Assembly (NCBI GenBank): GCA_028726925.1
Contig: JAQYPI010000104.1
Span: 1-11,986 of the forward strand
Origin: Caryophanales bacterium
GTDB lineage: Bacteria; Bacillota_I; Bacilli_A; RFN20; CAG-826
Direction: 5' to 3'
Length of the DNA stretch: 11,986 nucleotides
A model generated the notes under the pieces. That model had not been told where the DNA came from and searched no databases. It saw nothing but the letters and a program-made list of their open reading frames with translations. The translations under genes and the position numbers were made by a program. Of this stretch, positions 1-5,688 are shown piece by piece (the stretch's first letter is position 1; each line of letters begins with the position of its first letter).

Positions 1-1281
1 GACGACACATCGGCCGAGCCAGGCATTGGTCTCCTGGCCGTGTCCATGAGAATCAAGGACGTTCATCACACGTTGTCGCGCGCTTATTCTCTTAAAGAAG
101 CGCGGGAAATCCAGGAAGAAACCTTTCGCCGCCTCAACTCTTTTGAATACCTTGAAGGAGGCGATGATTGGAAAGTCGAAGACGCTTATCGCGACGCCGT
201 GAACGCTTTCGCGGACTCGCTTTATGAAGCGATGCCCCTGAAAAGCAACGCGGTCTATAGCCCCCTTAGCCTTTATCTGCATCTTGATTTGCTAAGCCAC
301 GGCCTTGCGAACCAAACGGGAACCGAGGCCTTCGATAACGCATTATGTCTCCCCAAAAAGGACAGGGACGAGAATTTCCTTTCCGCGTTTTATGGCAATC
401 GACGGAATGAAAAAACCTTCGCCTCGATGGCAAACGGGGCCTTCCTCGATGACGGCCTCACGTTCCAAGGCGATTATCTGGATTATCTCACAAGCAAATA
501 CGTGGAGGCCTATTCCATGGATTTCGGAAGCGAAACCGATCGCATTCGGATGATGGATTGGGCCAATGGGAACTTAAACGAAGCGATGATGAACGACGAG
601 GATTTCGACTTTCCGGACGAGATCTCTTTCGCTTTGCTTTCCTTGCTCGAGTTCCATGGGAAATGGTCCTTCGAGAAAGATGACACCTATGATGTCCCTT
701 TCCTTTGCAAAGACGGGACCGAGGTGAGCGTCTCCATGATGCACGACACGTTCTACGGCACCGCCTACGATTATGGCGACTACTGGTCGTTCACCATGCC
801 TTTCGCGAATGGTTACCGCATGCAAGTCATGACCCCGGACGAGAGGGAAGGCGACATTTTCTCCATCCTAAAGGGCAAATCCTTCCTCCAAAACGACCCT
901 GAGAAGGCCTACGTCGCCGAGGGTGGGTACGACGAATACCTAATCGAAGTCGGGATTCCCCGTTTCGAGGCATCGTCCTCCTTCTCGTTCGTCCCTGCCC
1001 TTGAGAAGATGGGGCTTGGATTCCTTTACGATAGAGACAACCCCGCGTTCGACGGCATCGCCCAAGAAGCCTCAATCTTCCTTGTCGACACGAAACAAAA
1101 GAACAAGGTCTTTTGGGATGAGGAAGGGTTCCGCGGGAAAACCGTGACGTTTTCGATGGCGGCGGGCTCCGCGGCACCCATGCCGAATGGGGTGCGCTTC
1201 ACCCTCGATTCGCCCTTCGTCTACGTGATCAAAGATCCGAATGGGTTGCCGCTTTATCTTGGCAACGTCTCTTCTTTCTGA
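1..1281 (+). CDS. Serpin family protein, 5' end missing
   Basis: Serpin-fold protein, the family of suicide inhibitors of serine or cysteine proteases. The reading frame is open from base 1, so GTG at 40 or ATG at 46 are only internal candidates. Neither has a clear ribosome binding site, and the true start is probably upstream. Serpin marks, numbered from the GTG: helix-A-like AVNAFADSLYEAM followed by YSPLSLYLHLDLLS (about 54-86), FHGKWSF (the FKGKW strand), IPRFEASSSF, a hinge-like DEEG, then the C-terminal pattern FTLDSPFVYVI and LYLGNV. About 413 residues from the GTG is near normal serpin length plus an N-terminal extension. The hinge after EEG (codons 1120-1128) reads FRGKTVTF instead of the small TEAAAAT-like run of inhibitory serpins, so protease inhibition is not assured. 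The few visible residues before the GTG could follow a lipoprotein cysteine off the edge, but this cannot be seen. The family call is firm; the target and location are unknown. Confidence 0.88.
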   Translation, partial: DDTSAEPGIGLLAVSMRIKDVHHTLSRAYSLKEAREIQEETFRRLNSFEYLEGGDDWKVEDAYRDAVNAFADSLYEAMPLKSNAVYSPLSLYLHLDLLSHGLANQTGTEAFDNALCLPKKDRDENFLSAFYGNRRNEKTFASMANGAFLDDGLTFQGDYLDYLTSKYVEAYSMDFGSETDRIRMMDWANGNLNEAMMNDEDFDFPDEISFALLSLLEFHGKWSFEKDDTYDVPFLCKDGTEVSVSMMHDTFYGTAYDYGDYWSFTMPFANGYRMQVMTPDEREGDIFSILKGKSFLQNDPEKAYVAEGGYDEYLIEVGIPRFEASSSFSFVPALEKMGLGFLYDRDNPAFDGIAQEASIFLVDTKQKNKVFWDEEGFRGKTVTFSMAAGSAAPMPNGVRFTLDSPFVYVIKDPNGLPLYLGNVSSF

Positions 1282-1331
1282 ACGCTTTGCTTTGCGTTCC
1301 GACACCCTTGGTTTCCTTCCCTTGCGCAACT

Positions 1332-1363
1332 TTTGACGCGTTTTCTAGGCTATCCCCGTCAAA
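1332..1363. repeat. 7-bp inverted repeat before the small ORF
   Basis: TTTGACG at 1332-1338 is answered by CGTCAAA at 1357-1363, a perfect 7-bp dyad with an 18-base centre, ending 7 bases before the ribosome binding site of the small ORF. No T-run follows, so it is not an ordinary terminator for the serpin. It could be an operator or a leader hairpin. The long loop makes chance occurrence possible. Confidence 0.4.
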
Positions 1364-1370
1364 GACGAAA

Positions 1371-1375
1371 GGAGG
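1371..1375 (+). promoter_or_regulatory. Ribosome binding site of small ORF
   Basis: GGAGG (extended on the left to AAAGGAGG) lies 5 bases before ATG 1381. It decides the start: the same frame could be read from a TTG at 1333, but that codon has no such site. Confidence 0.75.
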
Positions 1376-1380
1376 CCCCT

Positions 1381-1515
1381 ATGGACGAGATGCAAAGGAG
1401 AATCGAACGCGATTGGAGGATGTTCCATCGCGATGAAAGAAGAGAACGGGAAACGCGAACGGACCGTTTCCTTTCCGTTTTGGCGGGACGTCAAGAATCC
1501 GGATACCAGGATTAA
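1381..1515 (+). CDS. Small charged protein, 44 aa, unknown
   Basis: A 44-codon ORF starting MDEMQRRIERDW and ending in GYQD. It is rich in Arg, Glu and Asp and probably helical over the first thirty residues (heptad-like spacing of M, I, W, M, F between charges). It has no signal peptide or membrane segment, and no family is recognised. The case for it being real is its very strong ribosome binding site at ideal spacing and its position directly after the serpin, 99 bases downstream in the same direction, so it may be co-transcribed. Its TAA stop lies in the TTAA at 1512-1515 that also provides the stop of the convergent transporter gene, so the two genes overlap by four bases. Against it: short length and no recognisable homology. 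It could be a small regulatory or structural protein; no function is claimed. Confidence 0.55.
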   Translation: MDEMQRRIERDWRMFHRDERRERETRTDRFLSVLAGRQESGYQD

Positions 1516-2444
1516 GGGATGAGGAATAGTCCCGAGGCGATGATCGTGAGAACGAAGCCAAGGGTCGCGAACAATCCCGACTTTTCCTTATAGACCACGC
1601 GGCAAAGGATATAGGTCAAGACGATGCAAAGACCCGAGCTAAGCGGGAAGAAGAGCGAGGCGTCGACGCGTAAGATCCCTTCGATTCCGACATAGCTGCC
1701 CCAGGCGTTGCAAGCCCCGTAGAGGACGGCAAGGAGGATCGGGAGGAACGAGAGGCTAAGGCGGGGGGAAGCCTTAACCTCTGGGTCTTTGACGAAGAGA
1801 CGGGCGAAGAAGAACCCGACCAAGGCGAAGACCGCGGTGAAGCTGCTATAAACGAAGGTGTAAGAGAACGGGGTCGCCGCGGGGACGTTCCGGGAATGGA
1901 TGCTGTTGATGACGCAGATCGCGCCATTGCCAAGTAATGCGAGGAGGCATAGGACATAGAAGAGGGCTCTATGCTTTTTCTTTTCGCCTTCCCCGTTTTC
2001 TTTCTTGATATCGCCCAAGGGCAAAATCAAGGAGACCACCATGAGGGTAATGGCAAGGATTTTCGTCCAAGGGGCGTCCTCTCCCGCGAAGAAAACGCCA
2101 TAGAAGAAGGGCAAGAGCATGCTGCCGAGCATGAAGGACTGGCTATAGAAAGACATGTTCCCGAGCTTCGCGGCTAAGACGCCGGTCACTTGGAGGAGGA
2201 CGAAAAGGGCTCCGACAGCGGCCCCGTAAACGATGGTGAGAGGATCGATCGCGAATCCTTGAATCAAGGACGCGACGAGGAATACGACCGCGTTTCCGAG
2301 CCCCGCGAACACGCTGAAAAGTAGGGCGTTGAGGTACGTTGCACCCGTCATTCTTTTGCCGTATTCCTTGTTGACGGCGAAAAGGCCCGTGAAGAGAAGG
2401 GCGTTGACGGGGAGAAGAAGGTAGCCAATCGTGGTCGGGGTCAT
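1512..2444 (-). CDS. DMT-superfamily (EamA-like) membrane transporter
   Basis: Integral membrane protein of 310 residues with about ten hydrophobic helices. A charged cytoplasmic loop (DIKKENGEGEKKKH, about residues 144-157) splits it into two five-helix halves, the usual layout of drug/metabolite transporter superfamily carriers such as EamA and the sugar-porter-like branches. The substrate cannot be read from the sequence. The start is fixed: an in-frame TAA lies three codons upstream, and the next in-frame Met lies beyond the first helix. There is no Shine-Dalgarno sequence, and a good promoter ends only 8 bases before the ATG, which points to a leaderless message. The gene is separated from the upstream ABC cassette by a terminator and seems to be its own transcription unit. 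It ends head-on with the small ORF, sharing the TTAA. Function as a carrier is fairly sure; direction and substrate are open. Confidence 0.85.
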   Translation of the reverse strand: MTPTTIGYLLLPVNALLFTGLFAVNKEYGKRMTGATYLNALLFSVFAGLGNAVVFLVASLIQGFAIDPLTIVYGAAVGALFVLLQVTGVLAAKLGNMSFYSQSFMLGSMLLPFFYGVFFAGEDAPWTKILAITLMVVSLILPLGDIKKENGEGEKKKHRALFYVLCLLALLGNGAICVINSIHSRNVPAATPFSYTFVYSSFTAVFALVGFFFARLFVKDPEVKASPRLSLSFLPILLAVLYGACNAWGSYVGIEGILRVDASLFFPLSSGLCIVLTYILCRVVYKEKSGLFATLGFVLTIIASGLFLIP

Positions 2445-2452
2445 AGCGCGTT

Positions 2453-2481
2453 ATTGTAGCGGTTTAAGCCCTCTTTTTGAA
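2453..2481 (-). promoter_or_regulatory. Promoter of DMT transporter, leaderless
   Basis: On the - strand, -35 TTCAAA (2481-2476, four of six consensus bases), a 17-base spacer and -10 TACAAT (2458-2453, five of six). Only 8 bases separate the -10 from the ATG at 2444, so transcription should begin within about two bases of the start codon, leaving no room for a ribosome binding site. Confidence 0.7.
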
Positions 2482-2533
2482 GGAGGAGTTTTCCCAAATG
2501 GTGTTTTGCGGCCCGTAAGTCCAAATCGCCATG

Positions 2534-2577
2534 AAAAAAAGCCGGAAAATCAAGGGGTGTCCTCGTTCTTTTCCGGC
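2534..2577 (-). terminator. Intrinsic terminator of the ABC cassette
   Basis: Read on the - strand, GCCGGAAAA (2577-2569) pairs perfectly with TTTTCCGGC (2549-2541) around a 19-base loop, followed at once by seven T (2540-2534). It starts 19 bases after the permease stop codon. The T-run is only on the - strand side, so it acts in that direction and insulates the transporter promoter just beyond it. Confidence 0.88.
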
Positions 2578-2596
2578 TAAAAGAGAGACGCGACTC

Positions 2597-3271
2597 TTAG
2601 AGATCGAGTTTCTCGAAAGCCTTCCCCGCGAGTCGGGAAGCCAGGGCGGTCGCCCCGACGAAGAAGAGGATGCCGAACAGGAAAACGCCGAGTTGGATGA
2701 AGATTCCGGGGAAAGAGAAGTCATTGATGGCGGCGGAAACCGCGGGAGATCCCGTCGTGATGCCGATATAGAGAACCATGATGACCATGACCACGAGCAT
2801 CGAGACGAGTTGGGGAATGACGCCGCGAGAGACCTTCTTATAGTACCAAGGGAAGAACACGAGATTGAAAGCGCCATACATGAAGAAGGCGGCGCCGAGG
2901 AGCGCGAAATTGACTTCGGAACCCACGAGCATTTCCACGGCTTCGGGATCGCCCGTCAAAGCCGGGTTGATCAAGAAATGGCGGACGAGCAGCAAAGGGA
3001 GGGCGAAAACCGCCGCGGCGAGCTCGAGAAAAGAGATCAGGATGACCTTCCCCTTGACCGCGTCCTGCTTCCGGACCGGGAGAAGGGCCGTGAAAAGGGC
3101 GTCTCGGTTCGCGTGGGCGATCGGGAAGATGATCATGACGGAAACCGTCACGTAGAAGAGGCCCACGATGGGAGGCCATCCGGGAATCAAGACGCAGGCG
3201 ACAAGGGCGAAATAGACCCAGGCTTGCGCGGGAACGCACAGGCGCAGTTCCTTAAAAAGGAGATTCTTCAT
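2597..3271 (-). CDS. ABC-2 type transporter permease
   Basis: Membrane partner of the ATPase encoded just upstream. It has 224 residues with about six hydrophobic segments in three pairs, and a cytoplasmic RDALFTALLPVRKQDAVKGK stretch (about residues 55-74) that is typical of ABC-2 permeases found with YtrB-like ATPases. There is no signal peptide. Start choice: ATG 3271 (MKNLLFKEL) has GAGG eight bases upstream. ATG 3277, two codons earlier, would have the same site only two bases away and is less likely. The gene overlaps the 3' end of the ATPase gene by 20 bases, suggesting translational coupling. It is the last gene of the unit; the intrinsic terminator follows. The exported substrate is unknown. 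Related systems in Bacillota are linked to cell-envelope stress or antimicrobial peptide resistance, which is family knowledge and not seen here. Confidence 0.82.
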   Translation of the reverse strand: MKNLLFKELRLCVPAQAWVYFALVACVLIPGWPPIVGLFYVTVSVMIIFPIAHANRDALFTALLPVRKQDAVKGKVILISFLELAAAVFALPLLLVRHFLINPALTGDPEAVEMLVGSEVNFALLGAAFFMYGAFNLVFFPWYYKKVSRGVIPQLVSMLVVMVIMVLYIGITTGSPAVSAAINDFSFPGIFIQLGVFLFGILFFVGATALASRLAGKAFEKLDL

Positions 3272-4121
3272 TGTCATTACCTCTTTCGATGGCGAGCATG
3301 ATTTCCTCGAGGTTCGCTTCCTGATAGGTCGCGCCCTCGATGATGGGGTCATCGTCTAAGACGACGCCCGCGTAACGCCCGTCCTTCTCGCGGAAATGCT
3401 GGATGCGGTCTTGCTCGCTGCCCGTGAGGGAAGCGGTCTTTCCTTCGACATGGCGATAACGCTTCTTGAAATCCGGGACGGATTCGAAGGCGACGATCGA
3501 CCCTTTTTGGATGTAAGCGATGTCATCGGCGATCTTGTCGAGATCGGAAATGACGTGCGTGGAGAAGAGAATCGCGGTCCCTTTCTCTTTCGCGATGCGG
3601 CGGAAAGCGTCGAGAAGCTCGTCTCTGCTCACGGGGTCAAGGCCGCTCGTGGGTTCGTCGAGCAGCAGGACTTTCGCCCCATGGGATAGCGCGATGGCAA
3701 GATTGAACTTGACGCGCATCCCGTTGCTAAGTTCCTTCACTTTCTTGGACAGGTCAACCTCGAAATAACGGACCCATTTCTGGAAAAGCTCCTCGTCCCA
3801 AGACGGATAGAAACGCTTCGTGACGTCCGCGATGGTCTTCGCTTTTTGGTTCGGATAGAAATCGATGCCCCCAAAGAGCATCCCGATATCGCATTTGAAG
3901 GCTTCTTCGTTTTCGATGGGATGGCCATCGTAAAAAACCTCGCCTGCGTCTTTCTTGATGAGACCATAGATGAGTTTCAAGGTCGTGGTCTTGCCCGCCC
4001 CGTTTCGCCCGATGAATCCCATGATTTTCCCCGGATAGAGGGAAAAGGAAACGTCTTTGAGCTCGAATTTCGGATACTTTTTGCCGAGATTCTGGACTTC
4101 TAGAATCGGATTATTTCCCAT
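3252..4121 (-). CDS. ABC transporter ATP-binding protein, YtrB-like
   Basis: Nucleotide-binding subunit of 289 residues for the ABC-2 permease that follows it. Walker A is GRNGAGKT (38-45), the signature is LSNGM (131-135, in place of LSGGQ), Walker B with D-loop is VLLLDEPTSGLD (151-162), and the switch His is in STHV (189). Between Walker A and the signature the usual Q-loop glutamine is not evident (IGMLFGGIDFYP), a departure also common in this branch of ABC exporters. A C-terminal extension of about 80 residues follows the ATPase core. The start ATG has AAAGGAG just upstream, placed inside the end of the AbrB-like gene, whose stop lies 11 bases inside this gene. The three genes are therefore overlapped and co-translated. 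The ATPase role is certain; the transported compound is not known. Confidence 0.93.
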   Translation of the reverse strand: MGNNPILEVQNLGKKYPKFELKDVSFSLYPGKIMGFIGRNGAGKTTTLKLIYGLIKKDAGEVFYDGHPIENEEAFKCDIGMLFGGIDFYPNQKAKTIADVTKRFYPSWDEELFQKWVRYFEVDLSKKVKELSNGMRVKFNLAIALSHGAKVLLLDEPTSGLDPVSRDELLDAFRRIAKEKGTAILFSTHVISDLDKIADDIAYIQKGSIVAFESVPDFKKRYRHVEGKTASLTGSEQDRIQHFREKDGRYAGVVLDDDPIIEGATYQEANLEEIMLAIERGNDNEESPF

Positions 4122-4308
4122 CGAAGCTCCTTTCCGCGAGTTCGTGAAGGAATTCGTCTTTCACGATCGCGATCCCCTTCTCTTTGTCCGCGAGAAGGAT
4201 GACGGTGTCCCCGGGCTTGATGTCGAACATCTCCCGTACGACCTGCGGGATGACGATCTGGCCTTTTGCCCCGACGGTCGCGCTCCCCACGCATCGATCT
4301 TTTGCCAT
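4111..4308 (-). CDS. AbrB/SpoVT/MazE-family DNA-binding regulator
   Basis: A 65-residue protein holding a single SpoVT-AbrB swapped-hairpin DNA-binding domain: VGAKGQIVIPQVVREMFDIKPGD (about 11-33), then VILLADKEKGIAIVKDE, nearly a textbook match. Such proteins bind DNA as dimers or tetramers and usually repress. AGGAG sits six bases before the ATG. It is the first gene of the ABC cassette, overlapping the ATPase start. Its promoter region carries a tandem repeat and a dyad, which makes autoregulation of the cassette likely (inference). A MazE-type antitoxin is the alternative reading, but no toxin gene is adjacent: the neighbours are an ABC ATPase and a GH13 gene. Transcription may also read through from the GH13 gene upstream, as no terminator is visible in the 71-base gap. 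Confidence 0.9.
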   Translation of the reverse strand: MAKDRCVGSATVGAKGQIVIPQVVREMFDIKPGDTVILLADKEKGIAIVKDEFLHELAERSFDGK

Positions 4309-4319
4309 GGTTTTCTCCT

Positions 4320-4335
4320 GTATGAAAAATCATAC
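4320..4335. repeat. Dyad operator candidate at AbrB-like gene start
   Basis: GTATGA (4320-4325) and TCATAC (4330-4335) form a perfect 6-bp inverted repeat around four A. It covers the predicted transcription start of the AbrB-like gene, just upstream of its ribosome binding site, a position suited to a repressor site or short leader hairpin. Confidence 0.6.
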
Positions 4336-4349
4336 TAGTTATACTAGTT
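4332..4349. repeat. Tandem 9-bp repeat over the AbrB-like promoter
   Basis: ATACTAGTT occurs twice head to tail (4332-4340 and 4341-4349). Each copy contains the palindrome ACTAGT, so the array presents two symmetric half-sites one helical turn apart (9 bp). The - strand -10 hexamer lies across the junction. This is a likely operator for the AbrB-like protein itself. Confidence 0.65.
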
Positions 4350-4366
4350 GGAGATAGACCGCACAA
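4338..4366 (-). promoter_or_regulatory. Promoter of AbrB-ABC cassette
   Basis: On the - strand, -35 TTGTGC (4366-4361), a 17-base spacer and -10 TATAAC (4343-4338, five of six). The start would be near 4331, giving a leader of about 23 bases with the ribosome binding site. The -10 sits inside the tandem repeat. Confidence 0.6.
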
Positions 4367-4379
4367 GAAAGAAAAGGAT

Positions 4380-5543
4380 TTATGGACGGAAATCGAACGT
4401 TTCGGTCACTTCTTTATCCACATATGTGTTGCGGATCGCGATTGTCCCGCGCTCGGAGGGGATGGCTTCGCTCGTCCGAAGGCCGCATTGTCTGTGTTTT
4501 TCTTGGATGAGTTCCTTGACGAGAGTTTCGATTGCCGGGTTCCTTTCTTTCCAATCCACGGGATCCTTCTCGAAAAGCTCCGGCTTATGCTTCGCCCCGA
4601 TCTCTTCGCCGGCGTAGACGAAGGCGGGTCCTTTGGTGAAGAAAGAAAAACGAAGCAACTCTTTGGTGAACCGCTCGTTTCCGTAACTTGCGATGCGGGG
4701 TTGGTCGTGGTTCTCGATGGCTCTGGCAATGAGGGCGTTTGAGCCGCTTTCGGCCATTTCCACGTTGAAGGCGGCTTTGTATTGTTCCAAGGCGACGAGG
4801 TCTTTCTCGGTCAAATAACGAGAAAGCCACGGCCAAGAAGCGTAATGGTAAACCGCATCGAAGCCGCAATCGATCAGTTCCCCATTGGAAAGACAAGGAA
4901 TCCCTTGTCCGCGGCTCCAAAGCAGGAACCCCGTATCCACGGCTTCGCAAAGGAAGAAGAGGTTGTCGTTGATCGGGTCCAAGGCTTTGCGCGTTTCCAA
5001 AAAGAAATCCCGCGGCAACAAACTGCCGACATCGAAACGGAACCCATCGCACCCCATCTTGACGTAGAAAGCCAAAACGTCATGGATGAGGAATTCCCGC
5101 AATTCGGGGTTCGTATGATCGAGGTCGTAAACGTCGCTCCAATCGCCGACCTTGTTGGCCAAACGGCCTTTTGGGTCGTGATAATACCAATCCTCGTGAT
5201 TCTCAAGATAAACTGCGTCCCTCGCCGTGTGGTTGAAAACCATGTCCATGATGACTTTCATGCCAAGGCGATGGGCCTCGTCAAACAAGGATTTGAGGTC
5301 GTCGAGAGTCCCGAGGTCCGGGGAGATCGCCCGGTAATCCCGAATGGCATAAGGTGAGCCCATGGTGCCTTTCCTCCCCTTGATCCCGATTGGGTGGACC
5401 GGCAAAAGCTGGATGATGTCGACCCCGAGGCCTTGCAAGCGAGGCAGGTCTTCCCTTACCGCTTGAAGGGTGCCCCTTTCGCTATGATTCCTCACGAAAA
5501 CCTGATAGATGACGGCGCGCGACAGGGATTCCTTATCTTTCAT
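4380..5543 (-). CDS. GH13 alpha-amylase-family glycosidase, cytoplasmic
   Basis: Hydrolase of alpha-glucan oligosaccharides by family; the exact specificity is not readable. All four GH13 motifs are present in 387 residues: DMVFNH (100-105), GFRFD with nucleophile D171, FLCE with acid/base E200, and ENHD with transition-state stabiliser D280. The start IYQVFVRNHSERGTL and the HPIGIKGRKGTMGSPYAIRDY stretch match a common Bacillota group of intracellular amylases. There is no signal peptide, so it should act on imported maltodextrins or glycogen-like material. The protein ends soon after the barrel, so the C-terminal beta-domain is short or absent. Its start ATG has GAGGT about seven bases upstream. 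It is transcribed divergently from the KduD-like gene, and no terminator lies between it and the AbrB-like gene downstream. Confidence 0.92.
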   Translation of the reverse strand: MKDKESLSRAVIYQVFVRNHSERGTLQAVREDLPRLQGLGVDIIQLLPVHPIGIKGRKGTMGSPYAIRDYRAISPDLGTLDDLKSLFDEAHRLGMKVIMDMVFNHTARDAVYLENHEDWYYHDPKGRLANKVGDWSDVYDLDHTNPELREFLIHDVLAFYVKMGCDGFRFDVGSLLPRDFFLETRKALDPINDNLFFLCEAVDTGFLLWSRGQGIPCLSNGELIDCGFDAVYHYASWPWLSRYLTEKDLVALEQYKAAFNVEMAESGSNALIARAIENHDQPRIASYGNERFTKELLRFSFFTKGPAFVYAGEEIGAKHKPELFEKDPVDWKERNPAIETLVKELIQEKHRQCGLRTSEAIPSERGTIAIRNTYVDKEVTETFDFRP

Positions 5544-5568
5544 TGCTGTTACCTCTTGCGATGTTTTT

Positions 5569-5598
5569 ATTGTACGTAAAAAGAACGGGTACGGGCAA
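5569..5598 (-). promoter_or_regulatory. Promoter of GH13 gene
   Basis: On the - strand, -35 TTGCCC (5598-5593), an 18-base spacer and -10 TACAAT (5574-5569). The transcript would have a leader of about 20 bases carrying the GAGGT ribosome binding site. The -35 lies inside the loop of the GGGTAC/GTACCC dyad. Confidence 0.6.
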
Positions 5599-5609
5599 TT
5601 TTTGTACCC
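5587..5609. repeat. Dyad GGGTAC-N11-GTACCC, operator candidate
   Basis: Perfect 6-bp inverted repeat (5587-5592 and 5604-5609) flanking the predicted -35 hexamer of the GH13 gene within the divergent intergenic region. The placement suits a repressor of the GH13 promoter. No known operator consensus is recognised. Confidence 0.5.
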
Positions 5610-5625
5610 ATATCACAAGAAGGAT

Positions 5626-5645
5626 TCTCTTCTATATCGAAGAGA
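5626..5645. repeat. Dyad TCTCTTC-N6-GAAGAGA, operator candidate
   Basis: Perfect 7-bp inverted repeat (5626-5632 and 5639-5645) around TATATC, 20 bp in all. It lies where the -35 of the rightward operon should be, ten bases before the extended -10. As an operator it could control the sugar operon; the cognate regulator is not in the window. Confidence 0.55.
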
Positions 5646-5654
5646 GGGGGCGAA

Positions 5655-5663
5655 TGCTAGAAT
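5655..5663 (+). promoter_or_regulatory. Extended -10 promoter of the sugar operon
   Basis: TGCTAGAAT is an extended -10 (TG, one base, then TAGAAT with five of six consensus bases). No good -35 is seen 17 bases upstream, where the TCTCTTC/GAAGAGA dyad lies instead. An extended -10 can work without one, often with an activator. Confidence 0.6.
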
Positions 5664-5688
5664 GAGGCAAACCGAAAGGGAAAGTTTT

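Noticed and set aside
1281..1298. Possible terminator AACGC-N8-GCGTT after the serpin
   Set aside because: Only a 5-bp stem with no T-run, too weak to call.
1333..1380. TTG start at 1333 extending the small ORF to 60 codons
   Set aside because: No ribosome binding site, and the added codons run through the dyad; the ATG at 1381 has a near-perfect site.
2483..2518. GGAGG followed by ATG at 2498, a six-codon + strand ORF
   Set aside because: Spacing is too long and the peptide too short; the GGAGG is simply next to the -35 of the opposite-strand promoter.
2531..3301. 256-codon + strand frame starting MKKSRKIKG
   Set aside because: It begins within the terminator hairpin and runs antisense to the permease; its Glu/Asp/Arg-rich composition is typical of a shadow frame.
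5662..5688. Earlier ATG start (MRQTERESF) for the SDR gene
   Set aside because: This ATG overlaps the -10 hexamer TAGAAT of the predicted promoter, so it would not be in the transcript. ATG 5689 matches family N-termini.
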